From positions 1,674,001 through 1,738,000 of the forward strand of contig NZ_QGDO01000001.1 in the NCBI RefSeq assembly GCF_003149185.1: a stretch of DNA of 64,000 bases, given 5' to 3'. Positions 36,040 through 44,851 of this stretch are shown in pieces. The position numbers and the translations under genes are program-made. The notes under the pieces were generated by a model that did not search any database, had not been told where the DNA came from, and worked only from the letters and a program-made list of their open reading frames with translations. Source of the DNA: Sediminitomix flava. GTDB taxonomy: Bacteria > Bacteroidota > Bacteroidia > Cytophagales > Flammeovirgaceae. The stretch's first letter is position 1; the number at the start of each line of letters is the position of its first letter.

Positions 36040-36255
36040 TAAGTACTAGGACAGATGAATTTGAGCTAAAACTTTACTGCTCTTAGAGTAACTCTAAGAA
36101 CTCATAAATGAAGGATAGAGGCGGACGCAGTTCTTCAGACTCGATTTCATTCCCAATTTTTCGAGTCTAAAGACTCTTGCTTTCATAGATAAACCTTAGA
36201 TAGCTTCGCAAATTCTAAGGATAGTTTTATCTATTTTCTTATGTCCTAGTACTTA
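36040..36255. ncRNA. Highly structured non-coding element bounded by a 14-bp inverted repeat
   Basis: TAAGTACTAGGACA (36040-36053) and its exact complement TGTCCTAGTACTTA (36242-36255) enclose 188 bp with three hairpins. H1 is TCTTAGAG/CTCTAAGA (36081-36099). H2 is AGACTCGA/TCGAGTCT (36137-36168). H3 is ATAGATAAA/TTTATCTAT plus CCTTAGA/TCTAAGG with a 5-base bulge (36185-36234). Competing pairings exist: AAGAACT (36096-36102) with AGTTCTT (36129-36135), and GAGTCT (36163-36168) with AGACTC (36171-36176). No credible ORF covers it. It may be a structured RNA or a MITE; TA at both outer ends would fit an IS630/mariner-type target duplication. Strand and identity are open. Confidence 0.45.
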
Positions 36256-36266
36256 ATTGGCACTCA

Positions 36267-36552
36267 TAAATTCAGCTAGCACATCAAAAAAAATTTGCAA
36301 CTAGCCTAAACGCAGCCAGATTACTAAAAAATAATTTTTGATGTACTTAAATGTAGCCAGCCTCATTAAAAATTTTTGAAAGCCTATCTAAATACAGCCA
36401 AGTAGGTAAATAATTTTTAGAAGCATAGCTAAATGTAGCCAAGTACATTCAGAATTTTTTTCTCCCTGCCTAAATGCAGCCAGACATATTCAGAATAATT
36501 TTTTAACACGCTAAATCCAGCCAGCTTTATTTCATATAAAAAAGAAAAACCT
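36267..36552. repeat. Seven-unit degenerate tandem array, 41-bp period
   Basis: Units begin at 36267, 36307, 36348, 36389, 36430, 36471 and 36512: one 40-bp step, then five of exactly 41 bp. Each starts with a 13-mer close to TAAATGCAGCCAG, and most carry an A/T block ending in AATTTTT about 25-35 bases in; the rest is variable. Units 5 and 6 also share TTCAGAAT. The period is not a multiple of three, so the array is not coding. It starts 12 bp behind the inverted-repeat element and runs into the thrB terminator. Confidence 0.85.
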
Positions 36553-36580
36553 AAGTCCTCTTATTCGAGAACTTAGGTTT
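36547..36580 (-). terminator. Terminator of the thrA-thrB operon
   Basis: AAACCTAAGT pairs with ACTTAGGTTT (10 bp), extended by CTC/GAG inside. On the minus strand TTTTTCTTTTTT follows. The operon thus ends without thrC. Confidence 0.88.
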
Positions 36581-36604
36581 ATTTATAGCTTGTTTTATGA
36601 CTTC

Positions 36605-37534
36605 TTAATCCAAAACAATTGGTCCTGCTTGATTGACAGGAGAAACATAAACATCGCAGTGAATTCCGATCTCGCTAAATGCTTTTCTTTTTGCTTCTGC
36701 GACCTGACCAGCTATTTCTTCTCCTTTACAAAGTGAGAAAATAGATGGGCCAGAACCCGAAATACTACCACCTAAAGCACCATTGTCAAGTGCAGCTTGC
36801 TTCACCGATTCAAATCCTGGAATTAGAATTGAACGAACAGGCTCTACTACCACATCCTTCAATGATCTGCTGATAAGATCATAATCTTCTTGATAAAGAC
36901 CTGCTACAAGTCCCCCAACATTTCCCCATTGCTCAATGGCACGTTGGAAAGAAATATTACTCTTCAAGATTTGACGAGCATCTTTTGTCGCAACTTCAAT
37001 ATGCGGATGCACAACAGTAACATACAACTCTGAAGGAACAGGAAGTTTGATCACATCAAGAGGCTTATAGCTTCTGATCAACACAATTCCTCCATAAAGT
37101 GCTGGAGCAACATTATCTGCATGGGCACTACCACAAGCAACTCTTTCGCCTTCCATAGCAAATGGTAGAAGATTTTCTTGTGTAAGTGGTTTACCCAAAA
37201 GTTCGTTGGCAGCAAAAACCCCAGCTACTGTACTTGCAGCACTAGAGCCTAAACCACTTCCGAAAGGCATTTTTTTATGTAAAGTAATCTCCAAACCTTG
37301 TTCTTTCGCACCGATAGCTTCAAGGTATTTGATTACAGATATTCCTACTGTGTTTTTTAGCGGGTCAGTTGGCAATCTTCCATCGTCTCCCGTAATTTCA
37401 GTAATACGCACACCTGCTTTGTCAGATTTTTTGATAATTACCTCATCTCCGGGCTGACCGAGCGCTAATCCTAAAACATCGTATCCACAAGCCACATTAG
37501 CAACAGTAGCAGGGGCGAAAACACGTATACTCAT
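36605..37534 (-). CDS. thrB: Homoserine kinase
   Basis: 309 residues, GHMP kinase family. The ATP loop is PFGSGLGSSAAS; the start RVFAPATVANVACGYDVLG and the C-terminal SGSGPSIFSLC motif are both typical. It phosphorylates homoserine for threonine synthesis. It lies 105 bp behind thrA, and two hairpins sit in the gap. In most Bacteroidota thrC follows; here a terminator does. Confidence 0.95.
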   Translation of the reverse strand: MSIRVFAPATVANVACGYDVLGLALGQPGDEVIIKKSDKAGVRITEITGDDGRLPTDPLKNTVGISVIKYLEAIGAKEQGLEITLHKKMPFGSGLGSSAASTVAGVFAANELLGKPLTQENLLPFAMEGERVACGSAHADNVAPALYGGIVLIRSYKPLDVIKLPVPSELYVTVVHPHIEVATKDARQILKSNISFQRAIEQWGNVGGLVAGLYQEDYDLISRSLKDVVVEPVRSILIPGFESVKQAALDNGALGGSISGSGPSIFSLCKGEEIAGQVAEAKRKAFSEIGIHCDVYVSPVNQAGPIVLD

Positions 37535-37561
37535 ACTGATTTTTATTTTTTAATATATAAA

Positions 37562-37613
37562 TCGATGTCGCTAAAAAGTAGCGACATCGACCTTTTAAAG
37601 TGGGGTTCCACTT
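37562..37613 (-). promoter_or_regulatory. Two intercistronic hairpins between thrA and thrB
   Basis: TCGATGTCGCTA pairs perfectly with TAGCGACATCGA (12 bp, loop AAAAG, 37562-37590), and AAGTGG with CCACTT (37598-37613). The minus strand has no clean T-run after the first, so mRNA processing, stabilisation or partial attenuation is more likely than full termination. Confidence 0.65.
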
Positions 37614-37639
37614 ATCTAAAACATATTTTTTAGCTAATC

Positions 37640-40102
37640 TTATCCATTCACTAGGTAATTCCCGATAGAGATTACTTCTGCGAATACTCCAGCTGCTGTC
37701 ACTTCTGCTCCTGCACCAGGGCCTTTGATGATCAACGGCTCATTCAAGTAACGCTTTGTAGTAAAAGCAATCATATTGTCACTACCAGACAAATGGTAGA
37801 AAGGATGCGATTGATCTACAGCTTCAAGATTTACGCTTGCTTGACCATTTTCTAGCGTAGCAATAAAACGAAGCACCTTTCCTTCATTTGCGGCTTGCTC
37901 TCTCCTATTTTCAAAGAAGTCTGCATTGCTTTCAAGTTCTGCGTAGAAATCATCTACGGTCTGAGCATCCAAACATGATTGAGGAAGGATATTTTCTACA
38001 TCTACATCTGACGGTTCTAAAGCATAACCTGCCTCTCTTGCCAAAATCAAGATTTTACGAGCAACATCCATCCCGTTCAAATCATCACGAGGGTCTGGTT
38101 CTGTAAATCCTTTTTCTTGAGCTGTACGAACCACTTCTGCAAATGGAACGCTTCCGTCAAAACTGTTGAATATATAAGATAGTGTACCCGAAAGGATACC
38201 TTCAATTTTCAAAATTTGATCACCACTGTATTTCAAATCATTCAATGGTGAAATCACTGGAAGCCCTGCGCCTACGTTTGTTTCGTAACAAAACTTCACT
38301 CCTCTTCTGTTGGCTGCCTTTTGGTAACGCTTATAATCTGCTAAAGAACCAGAGTTAGCCAACTTATTTGGCGTAGTAATAGAGATACTATTCGAAAGAA
38401 TATCTTCGTAATGATCTACTACCGCCATCGTTGGAGTACAGTCTACAATGATAGAGTTACGCATGTTCATGGCTTTTACTCTATCCACAAACTGAGCTAC
38501 ATCTACAGGTTCAGCATCTTTTAGTAATTCTTCTTTCGAAAGAGAAATATCTAAACCTTTTTCATCCAATTTCATCAACTTACTGTTCGCAAGTCCTGCC
38601 AAACGGATTTTGAGTTTTTGATCATTTTGCAAGAACTCCGTTTGCTGACGAATTTGGTTAAGAAGGGTACTACCAATCAAACCTGCACCAATCATATATA
38701 AGTGAATGGTATTAAGGTCTTGCTCAAAGAATTTTTCATGAAGTGCATTTAAGGCTTTCTTCAAGTCCGAATTCTTGATTACAACAGAGATATTCAACTC
38801 TGAAGAACCTTGAGCAATTGCCGCTACATTGATACCGTTTTTACCAAGTGCAGAGAAGAACTTCCCAGAAATACCTGGCGTATGTTTCATGTTTTCACCA
38901 ACTACCGCTATAACAGAAAGTGATTCTTCTACATGAACAATATCTACTTTACCTCTCTCAATTTCAGCTGAAAATTCATTTGTGATTGCTTCCTCAGCAT
39001 CTTCTGCAAATTCTGGAAGAACTGCAAGTGTAATTGAATGCTCTGAAGAGGCTTGCGTAATCAATATTACATTGATATTGGCATTACCCAAAGCACTAAA
39101 CAAACGAGAAGAAACACCTGGGATACCAATAAGTCCACTACCCGAAAGGGTGAGCAGATGTACTTCTTTTATACTTGAAATTCCTTTGATCGGTAATTCT
39201 TCGTTTCCAGATTCTTCACAGATCATGGTACCTGGGTAAGCAGGATTGAATGTGTTACGAATACTGATCGGAATTTTCTTTTCTAATGCAGGAAGAATAG
39301 TTGGCGGATAGATCACTTTCGCCCCAAAGTGAGAAAGCTCCATTGCCTCTTCATATGAAATTTGGTCTAATGAGAACGCATCTTTTACAATACGTGGATC
39401 CGTAGTCATAATACCATCCACATCTGTCCAAATCTCGATCTCTTCAGCCTCTAATGCTCCACCTATGATAGCCGCAGTGTAATCTGAACCACCTCTACCA
39501 AGTGTTGTAGTCTCACCTGTATGGTCAGACGCACAGAAGCCTGTTACAATCGGAGTATAATCAACTCCTGCAAAGTAAGTCTGGATCGCATCTTCAGTAT
39601 AAGACTGATTTACTTTGGCTGCTCCAAAAGTTTGATCTGTACGGATAAACTTACGTGCATCTTCCGCTTTTGCAGGACAACCTTCTTGAGTGAGATAAGT
39701 TGCAATGATCAAAGATGACATGCGCTCACCATAACTCTGAAGCATATCTAGAACTCTCTTCGATAATTCCTTAATAAGGAAAATACCATGAAGAAGCTCA
39801 TCTATTTCATTGAGTTGTACTTTAAGTTGGGCAATAAGTGAACTTTGCTCACTCACTTCCATAAGACTACGAATCGTGTCCAAATGCTTGGTCTCGATGG
39901 TCGTATGAATCTCTTTATAGGTCTCATCTTGTTGTGCTGCTTTTTTCCCTGCTTCAATAAGGGCATTGGTAATACCACTCATTGCAGAAACCACCACAAT
40001 CGTTGTGTCATATTTTTCCTGATAAGACTTTATAATGGATGCCGTTTGTCTGATATTATCGGCAGAGCCCACGGAAGTTCCTCCAAACTTTAGTACTCTC
40101 AT
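37640..40102 (-). CDS. thrA: Bifunctional aspartokinase / homoserine dehydrogenase
   Basis: 820 residues from the ATG at 40102, where the canonical MRVLKFGGTSVG begins; the frame extends nine codons upstream without family match. Aspartokinase occupies about 1-300 (KFGGTSVG, GRGGSDYTAA), two ACT-like regulatory segments about 310-460 (GLIGIPGVSSRLFSAL, HTPGISGKFFSAL), and homoserine dehydrogenase about 470-820 (IGAGLIGSTLLNQI and the PDPRDDLNGMDVARK lysine region). It makes aspartyl-phosphate and reduces aspartate semialdehyde. The ACT repeats predict feedback by threonine. Confidence 0.96.
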   Translation of the reverse strand: MRVLKFGGTSVGSADNIRQTASIIKSYQEKYDTTIVVVSAMSGITNALIEAGKKAAQQDETYKEIHTTIETKHLDTIRSLMEVSEQSSLIAQLKVQLNEIDELLHGIFLIKELSKRVLDMLQSYGERMSSLIIATYLTQEGCPAKAEDARKFIRTDQTFGAAKVNQSYTEDAIQTYFAGVDYTPIVTGFCASDHTGETTTLGRGGSDYTAAIIGGALEAEEIEIWTDVDGIMTTDPRIVKDAFSLDQISYEEAMELSHFGAKVIYPPTILPALEKKIPISIRNTFNPAYPGTMICEESGNEELPIKGISSIKEVHLLTLSGSGLIGIPGVSSRLFSALGNANINVILITQASSEHSITLAVLPEFAEDAEEAITNEFSAEIERGKVDIVHVEESLSVIAVVGENMKHTPGISGKFFSALGKNGINVAAIAQGSSELNISVVIKNSDLKKALNALHEKFFEQDLNTIHLYMIGAGLIGSTLLNQIRQQTEFLQNDQKLKIRLAGLANSKLMKLDEKGLDISLSKEELLKDAEPVDVAQFVDRVKAMNMRNSIIVDCTPTMAVVDHYEDILSNSISITTPNKLANSGSLADYKRYQKAANRRGVKFCYETNVGAGLPVISPLNDLKYSGDQILKIEGILSGTLSYIFNSFDGSVPFAEVVRTAQEKGFTEPDPRDDLNGMDVARKILILAREAGYALEPSDVDVENILPQSCLDAQTVDDFYAELESNADFFENRREQAANEGKVLRFIATLENGQASVNLEAVDQSHPFYHLSGSDNMIAFTTKRYLNEPLIIKGPGAGAEVTAAGVFAEVISIGNYLVNG

Positions 40103-40402
40103 GTCTTCATTGTTTGTATGCTGTCTCAAAAAATTTAAGATAAAGGCAGACTAGCCCGTTATCATTTTCATATAACCCTAAAGACAGTGCTTAATCGTAA
40201 ACTGCAATGAACTGTTAAGCTTCTTTAGATCTTATTTAGGGAAATATAGTAAAGATGCCACCTCTTCTAGATTAGAGAGGTGGCATCTTTTGGATTAAGA
40301 TAAAGTGCTGCGTTTCACTTTATGTTTCTAAATTACAATAATAATTCATTTATTTTTTAATAAAATCACAAAAAACAGTGATTTTTTTTCAAAAAATTGA
40401 AA
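40103..40402 (-). promoter_or_regulatory. thrA leader / intergenic region with a 15-bp hairpin
   Basis: This 300-bp gap holds one striking element: AAAGATGCCACCTCT (40251-40265) and AGAGGTGGCATCTTT (40276-40290) form a perfect 15-bp stem with a 10-base loop. T-runs are short on both sides. It may be a transcription barrier upstream of thrA or part of its leader. A small AAAGTG/CACTTT hairpin lies at 40302-40321. The gene at 40403 reads toward thrA and shows no other terminator. Confidence 0.6.
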
Positions 40403-43400
40403 CTAATACAGCATTATCTCGGCATAAGTAGGTTTTGAAATGTTTCCAGCAGCATCTTTAAAGCGGACATAAACTCGTTTCATTCCTTTTCCGCCTTCCA
40501 AAGTCCAGTCGGTCTCATGGAAATAAGCATTCCATTCATTTCCAAAATTCTTAGAGTTTGATACTTGCATGTATTTCGCTCCTAAAACATCTGATGTTAG
40601 CTTAACAGTTGTGCTAGTTGTAAAACTATCTTCACCATTTAGTTCTAACTTCTTGACCACAGGAGCTTCTAAATCAAGTATAATTTGTGCATGATTTGCT
40701 TGTGAAATATTTCCAGCTACATCCCTAAATCGGACATACAAATCTGCCTTTCCTTCTTGATTAAACTTTAGCGAGTATTTAAAATCTTCTTTATATGGCA
40801 ACCAAGGTGAATTAAAACTGTAATGTGGCGTTTTACTTATCCACATTTTATCAGCTTCCTCTGCTTTTATGTTCAATTGGACTTCTCTTGAAGTCGTATA
40901 TTGTGCGTCATTATTTATGGAGAAATTTACAGCTACGGGTTCTTCTCGGTCTAAAAGAATACTTTGTTGTAATGTTTCTGAGATATTTCCTGCAAAATCT
41001 CCGTACTGTACATAAACCGTTTTATCGCCGTCACCTTCACTAAGTTTCCATTTCATTTTAGATTGATAACGTTGCCAAGGGGCATTTTCTAAATCAGGAG
41101 AATTACTTATCCTCACCTTATGAGCACCATAAGCAAATAAGTTTAAGGTTACTTCGCGTTCTGGATCCTTACAATAAAGTCCATCCTCTATTTCTAACTT
41201 AATATTCGATGGTACATTCTTATCTAAATAAACTTGGCAATGATAAACGTCTGAGATAACTTCTCCATCAAGAATAAATTGAAGGTATAAATCTTTCACT
41301 CCTTCATTCCCTGACAGCTGCCACATGTACTCAGGGTTATAATCTTTCCACTCTTTATAAGAAAGAGAACCTTTATAATCTGACGATCGCATTTTTACTG
41401 CATTTTTCACTTGCAAAGTCAGCGGTAATACTGATCTGTTTGTAAATGCTTTTGTCCCTCTAAGAATAATATCTTTTGGCCACATGATTGGTGGCAGTTT
41501 TTCTTTTTTAGGTATAAAAGTATCGTATGATACAGGCTCCGATACATTTCCTGCCCAATCTCTCATTCGAACATACAAGGTTCTTTTTCCCGTTTGAAGA
41601 TTCGCCTTAAAACCATAAAAGAATAATAGGTTAGAATAAGGTCTCCAAGGAGCGTATTTGAAATCTTCCTGTTCACTAATCTGATAGTAGGCAATATCTT
41701 CTCCTCTGAAAAGAATTTGAATATCTCTATAATATAAAACTCTAAACTCTGCAGGTACAGGTAGTATTTCAGCATGCAATTGCTGCGGAGGAGTTGTATC
41801 TACAATAATTTTATCAGAGATGATTTCTGAAGAAGTTTGTGTTTTACTAAAGTATCTCACGTAAACAGTTCTTACACCATCTCCAGGCTCTAACTGCCAA
41901 TCGACCTGAGTGCTATAAGGCAACCATTCTGCATCGCTAAAATCTTCGTGATTGCTGATCAACATCTTTTGCGCATTGATCGAGAAAAGATTCAGTTTTA
42001 CTCGCCCATGAGATTCCGTAAAATATTCATCACCTTGATTGATATGTACCGTTGATCGGATTGGACGAACTAGCAATGTGATACTATCTTCTAACACAGG
42101 TGTTAGATTCCCTGCTTGATCTTTAAATTGGATAAATACACGATGAATACCTCCTGAAGGGTCTAACCTCACTGTCCTAGCTTGATCTGTGTAATTGATC
42201 CAAGGTGAACCTTCCAAATTTTCCAAAAAGCCAATTCGCATACCTACTGCGCCTCTTGCTCTTGCTTCAAGCTTTATTTCTTCATCGAAAGTACTTTTCT
42301 CTCCATTGTTCAAAGTGAATGAATACTCTTGCGGAGGTGTTCCATCAAGAATAATTTCATCGGAAGTCACTACAAAGGCATTGTGTTCTTCATTCCAAAT
42401 CTTCACAAAAACCTTTTTCACTCCATCCCCTGTTTCAAGCTTCCATGGAATTCTTTTTTGGAAAGGAATTTCCTCAGCATTATCAAAATCTTCCGAATTA
42501 CTCACAAGCATGGTACTTGTATTCAAGCCCGTCAGATCAAGAGTTACATTTCCATCAACATCATTACAGAATTCAGCTCCTTGATTTATACGAACAGAGG
42601 TTCTAACAGGCAAAGCTACTAGGTAAATACTATCTGCTATAATCTCTGACTGATTGTGTGCTTGATCCATAAATTGCATGTAAAGCTTTTTAAGCCCATG
42701 CCTAGGGTTCAAGTAAAATGCTCTTGGCTTATCTGTATAATGTATCCAAGGTATGCCCTCAAGATTTGGTGAACTTCCTACACGCATAGCCGTTGCTCCT
42801 TTAGCTGAAGCTTCTACTAAGACTTTGTCATCATAAGTATATTCGTCACCGCTATTGATTGAAAACTTACAATCTGTTGGAACTCCAGTATCAACAAAAA
42901 CACTAGCACTTGTCACCTCTGATGGAACATTTGTTGAATTCAGAAAACGGACATACACTCTCTTTTCTCCGTCTCCTTCTTCTAATGTCCAATCTATTTC
43001 CTCTTGGTATGGAATAGGCGTAACATCCTCAAAGTTTATTGAATTACTAATCATCATTTTATCTGAATGATTAGCAAAAAGGTGTAAAGTAACATTCGGG
43101 TCTGAAGAAGTATAATAAGGACTACCATCATTAATCCTCACTTCTTCTCTTGTAGGTTTAATCCACAGGTAAATACTATCTTTTAGAATCTCAGACTCAT
43201 TCTGTGCCCAATCTCTAAATTGCATATATATATAATGAGTACCTCCTTTGTTGGTGATATATGTTTTACGAGGATTAGTCGTATAATCCATCCATGGAGT
43301 TTCGCTTAGGTCTGGAGTAAGTCCTATACGCATAGCTACTGCATCTTTCGCTGAAGCTTTTATATTTACATGGGCATCAAATGTCCCATCCGCACCATCA

Positions 43401-44614
43401 TTTATCGTAAACGAACAATCACGTGGTGGTGTATTATCATAAATTATATGTGCTTGAACTCGCTCAGATACGTTTTTTGCTCGATCTCGGAAAATAGCAT
43501 AGACAAACTTATCCTCTGAAGAATTACTTCCATCTAATTCCCACTCTTTACTTGTGGTATATGGTTCCCAATCTACATTCTTAAATGTACTATCATTTGA
43601 GACCTTCATCTCATGGGCACCATTGGAAAAAATAGTTAGATCAGTAGTAAGTTCTTTTATGGTTTCACTATCAAATCTAATTTCATTCTGATGTGGAGGT
43701 TTTGTGTCTACGTAAATATTAGCTGTTATAGGTTTCGATTCATTCTTGGCTTTATCCATAAACTTCACATACACCTTTCGGTACCCTTCAAAGTCCCCTT
43801 CTTCTAAAAGCCATTCCTCTAAAATATCTTGATATTTACGCCATTTGTGCCCAAAGAAACTTTTCTCATTACTGATTTTCATAAACTCAGCCTCCTTTGC
43901 TTCCAAGTACAAAGTTACCTCTCTGTTATACATATTGATAAACAAGGTATTTGTCTCTTCATCAAAAACGGAGTTCTCTGGCTCAATCTCAATACTGATT
44001 GGTGTTGGCGGAGTTATATCATACTTGATCTGATCTTCAAAAACTTCAGATTCATTCTCAGCTCTATCTCTAAATTTTACCGAAACTGTCTTCCTCCCTT
44101 CATTCTTAGAAAGCTGCCAAGTCAAATTTTTTCGAAATTCCTGCCAGTGTGCATTCGTAAAGTCGCCATCATTCGTGATCATCATTTCATAAGCTTCTTT
44201 GCATTCAAGCTTAACCTGTACTACACGATCATTCGTATAATGTCCTTTAGTAATAATTACTCGTCCTTTTTTTGGGGCTTCAGTATCTAATAAAATATCA
44301 TCTGTAAAGATTTCAGAAGTAGAACCATCTCTGTATTTGAATTTGGCATAAAGCGTTTTCATTCCATCTTCGTCAGAAAACTTCCATGGCATTGGGTTAG
44401 GCGTATAACCTTGCCAATCGGTATCTGAAAAATTGAAATCTTCACTTATCAACATCTCCGAAGCTCCTGGAGCCCATGCTTCAAAAGTAACAGTAGAAGT
44501 TTTTGTAAACCTTAGACCTTCATTAATCTTCACTCCAACTTGAGCTACAGCATTAGAAAGCGTAAGCATACAGAAGCTAAAAAAAACGAGGTAAATATAT
44601 TTTAATCTTTGCAT
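40403..44614 (-). CDS. Giant exported protein of about 15 Ig-like/beta-sandwich repeats
   Basis: 1403 residues. A signal peptide (ending SNAVAQ) is followed by about 15 units of roughly 90-95 residues and nothing else. The unit consensus is INxGxxxTxxxxVxLxLxAxxAxxMxISNxxDFxxAxWxxYxxxxxWxLxxGDGxKxVYVxFRDxAGNxSExxxxxIxLDTxPP, a beta-sandwich repeat widespread in bacterial surface proteins. Units 5-10 alternate between two subtypes (units 5/7/9 read AMRIG and SIYL; units 6/8/10 read MLISN and VDTTPP), so a two-unit block of about 182 residues was duplicated. There is no T9SS sorting domain, anchor or enzyme domain. It is likely a long rod-like periplasmic or cell-surface scaffold; function unknown. 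Confidence 0.82.
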   Translation of the reverse strand: MQRLKYIYLVFFSFCMLTLSNAVAQVGVKINEGLRFTKTSTVTFEAWAPGASEMLISEDFNFSDTDWQGYTPNPMPWKFSDEDGMKTLYAKFKYRDGSTSEIFTDDILLDTEAPKKGRVIITKGHYTNDRVVQVKLECKEAYEMMITNDGDFTNAHWQEFRKNLTWQLSKNEGRKTVSVKFRDRAENESEVFEDQIKYDITPPTPISIEIEPENSVFDEETNTLFINMYNREVTLYLEAKEAEFMKISNEKSFFGHKWRKYQDILEEWLLEEGDFEGYRKVYVKFMDKAKNESKPITANIYVDTKPPHQNEIRFDSETIKELTTDLTIFSNGAHEMKVSNDSTFKNVDWEPYTTSKEWELDGSNSSEDKFVYAIFRDRAKNVSERVQAHIIYDNTPPRDCSFTINDGADGTFDAHVNIKASAKDAVAMRIGLTPDLSETPWMDYTTNPRKTYITNKGGTHYIYMQFRDWAQNESEILKDSIYLWIKPTREEVRINDGSPYYTSSDPNVTLHLFANHSDKMMISNSINFEDVTPIPYQEEIDWTLEEGDGEKRVYVRFLNSTNVPSEVTSASVFVDTGVPTDCKFSINSGDEYTYDDKVLVEASAKGATAMRVGSSPNLEGIPWIHYTDKPRAFYLNPRHGLKKLYMQFMDQAHNQSEIIADSIYLVALPVRTSVRINQGAEFCNDVDGNVTLDLTGLNTSTMLVSNSEDFDNAEEIPFQKRIPWKLETGDGVKKVFVKIWNEEHNAFVVTSDEIILDGTPPQEYSFTLNNGEKSTFDEEIKLEARARGAVGMRIGFLENLEGSPWINYTDQARTVRLDPSGGIHRVFIQFKDQAGNLTPVLEDSITLLVRPIRSTVHINQGDEYFTESHGRVKLNLFSINAQKMLISNHEDFSDAEWLPYSTQVDWQLEPGDGVRTVYVRYFSKTQTSSEIISDKIIVDTTPPQQLHAEILPVPAEFRVLYYRDIQILFRGEDIAYYQISEQEDFKYAPWRPYSNLLFFYGFKANLQTGKRTLYVRMRDWAGNVSEPVSYDTFIPKKEKLPPIMWPKDIILRGTKAFTNRSVLPLTLQVKNAVKMRSSDYKGSLSYKEWKDYNPEYMWQLSGNEGVKDLYLQFILDGEVISDVYHCQVYLDKNVPSNIKLEIEDGLYCKDPEREVTLNLFAYGAHKVRISNSPDLENAPWQRYQSKMKWKLSEGDGDKTVYVQYGDFAGNISETLQQSILLDREEPVAVNFSINNDAQYTTSREVQLNIKAEEADKMWISKTPHYSFNSPWLPYKEDFKYSLKFNQEGKADLYVRFRDVAGNISQANHAQIILDLEAPVVKKLELNGEDSFTTSTTVKLTSDVLGAKYMQVSNSKNFGNEWNAYFHETDWTLEGGKGMKRVYVRFKDAAGNISKPTYAEIMLY

Positions 44615-44851
44615 TCCTAGATTGATTCGGATTGTTCACAAACTAGTAAATATAGTTTTTAGCAAACAGATCAGTAAAAAACATACCAAAATTAAAGTAG
44701 TTGGAGCAATTTAAATAAGGATTATAATAAAACGAGTAAATGCATTTTAAAATTAGTACGTATGTAGCCTTTATAATTGATTTTATAAGAGGTATTTATG
44801 TACAAACTGTACTTTGTTTAGTAGCTTTAGCCCTCAAATAATCATAACTCT

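Noticed and set aside
36040-36255. Retron msr-msd or CRISPR-like locus
   Set aside because: The inverted repeat recalls a1/a2, but no reverse transcriptase or cas gene is within the window, and the neighbouring 41-bp units have only 13 conserved bases with no uniform spacers.
40103-40250. Threonine attenuator peptide upstream of thrA
   Set aside because: A six-codon frame (MKMITG) can be read on the minus strand, but it has one Thr and one Ile codon and no terminator with T-run between it and thrA.
42195-42622. Plus-strand ORFs opposite the giant repeat protein
   Set aside because: Several long frames lie antisense to the 1403-residue gene; they follow its repeat period and are shadows.
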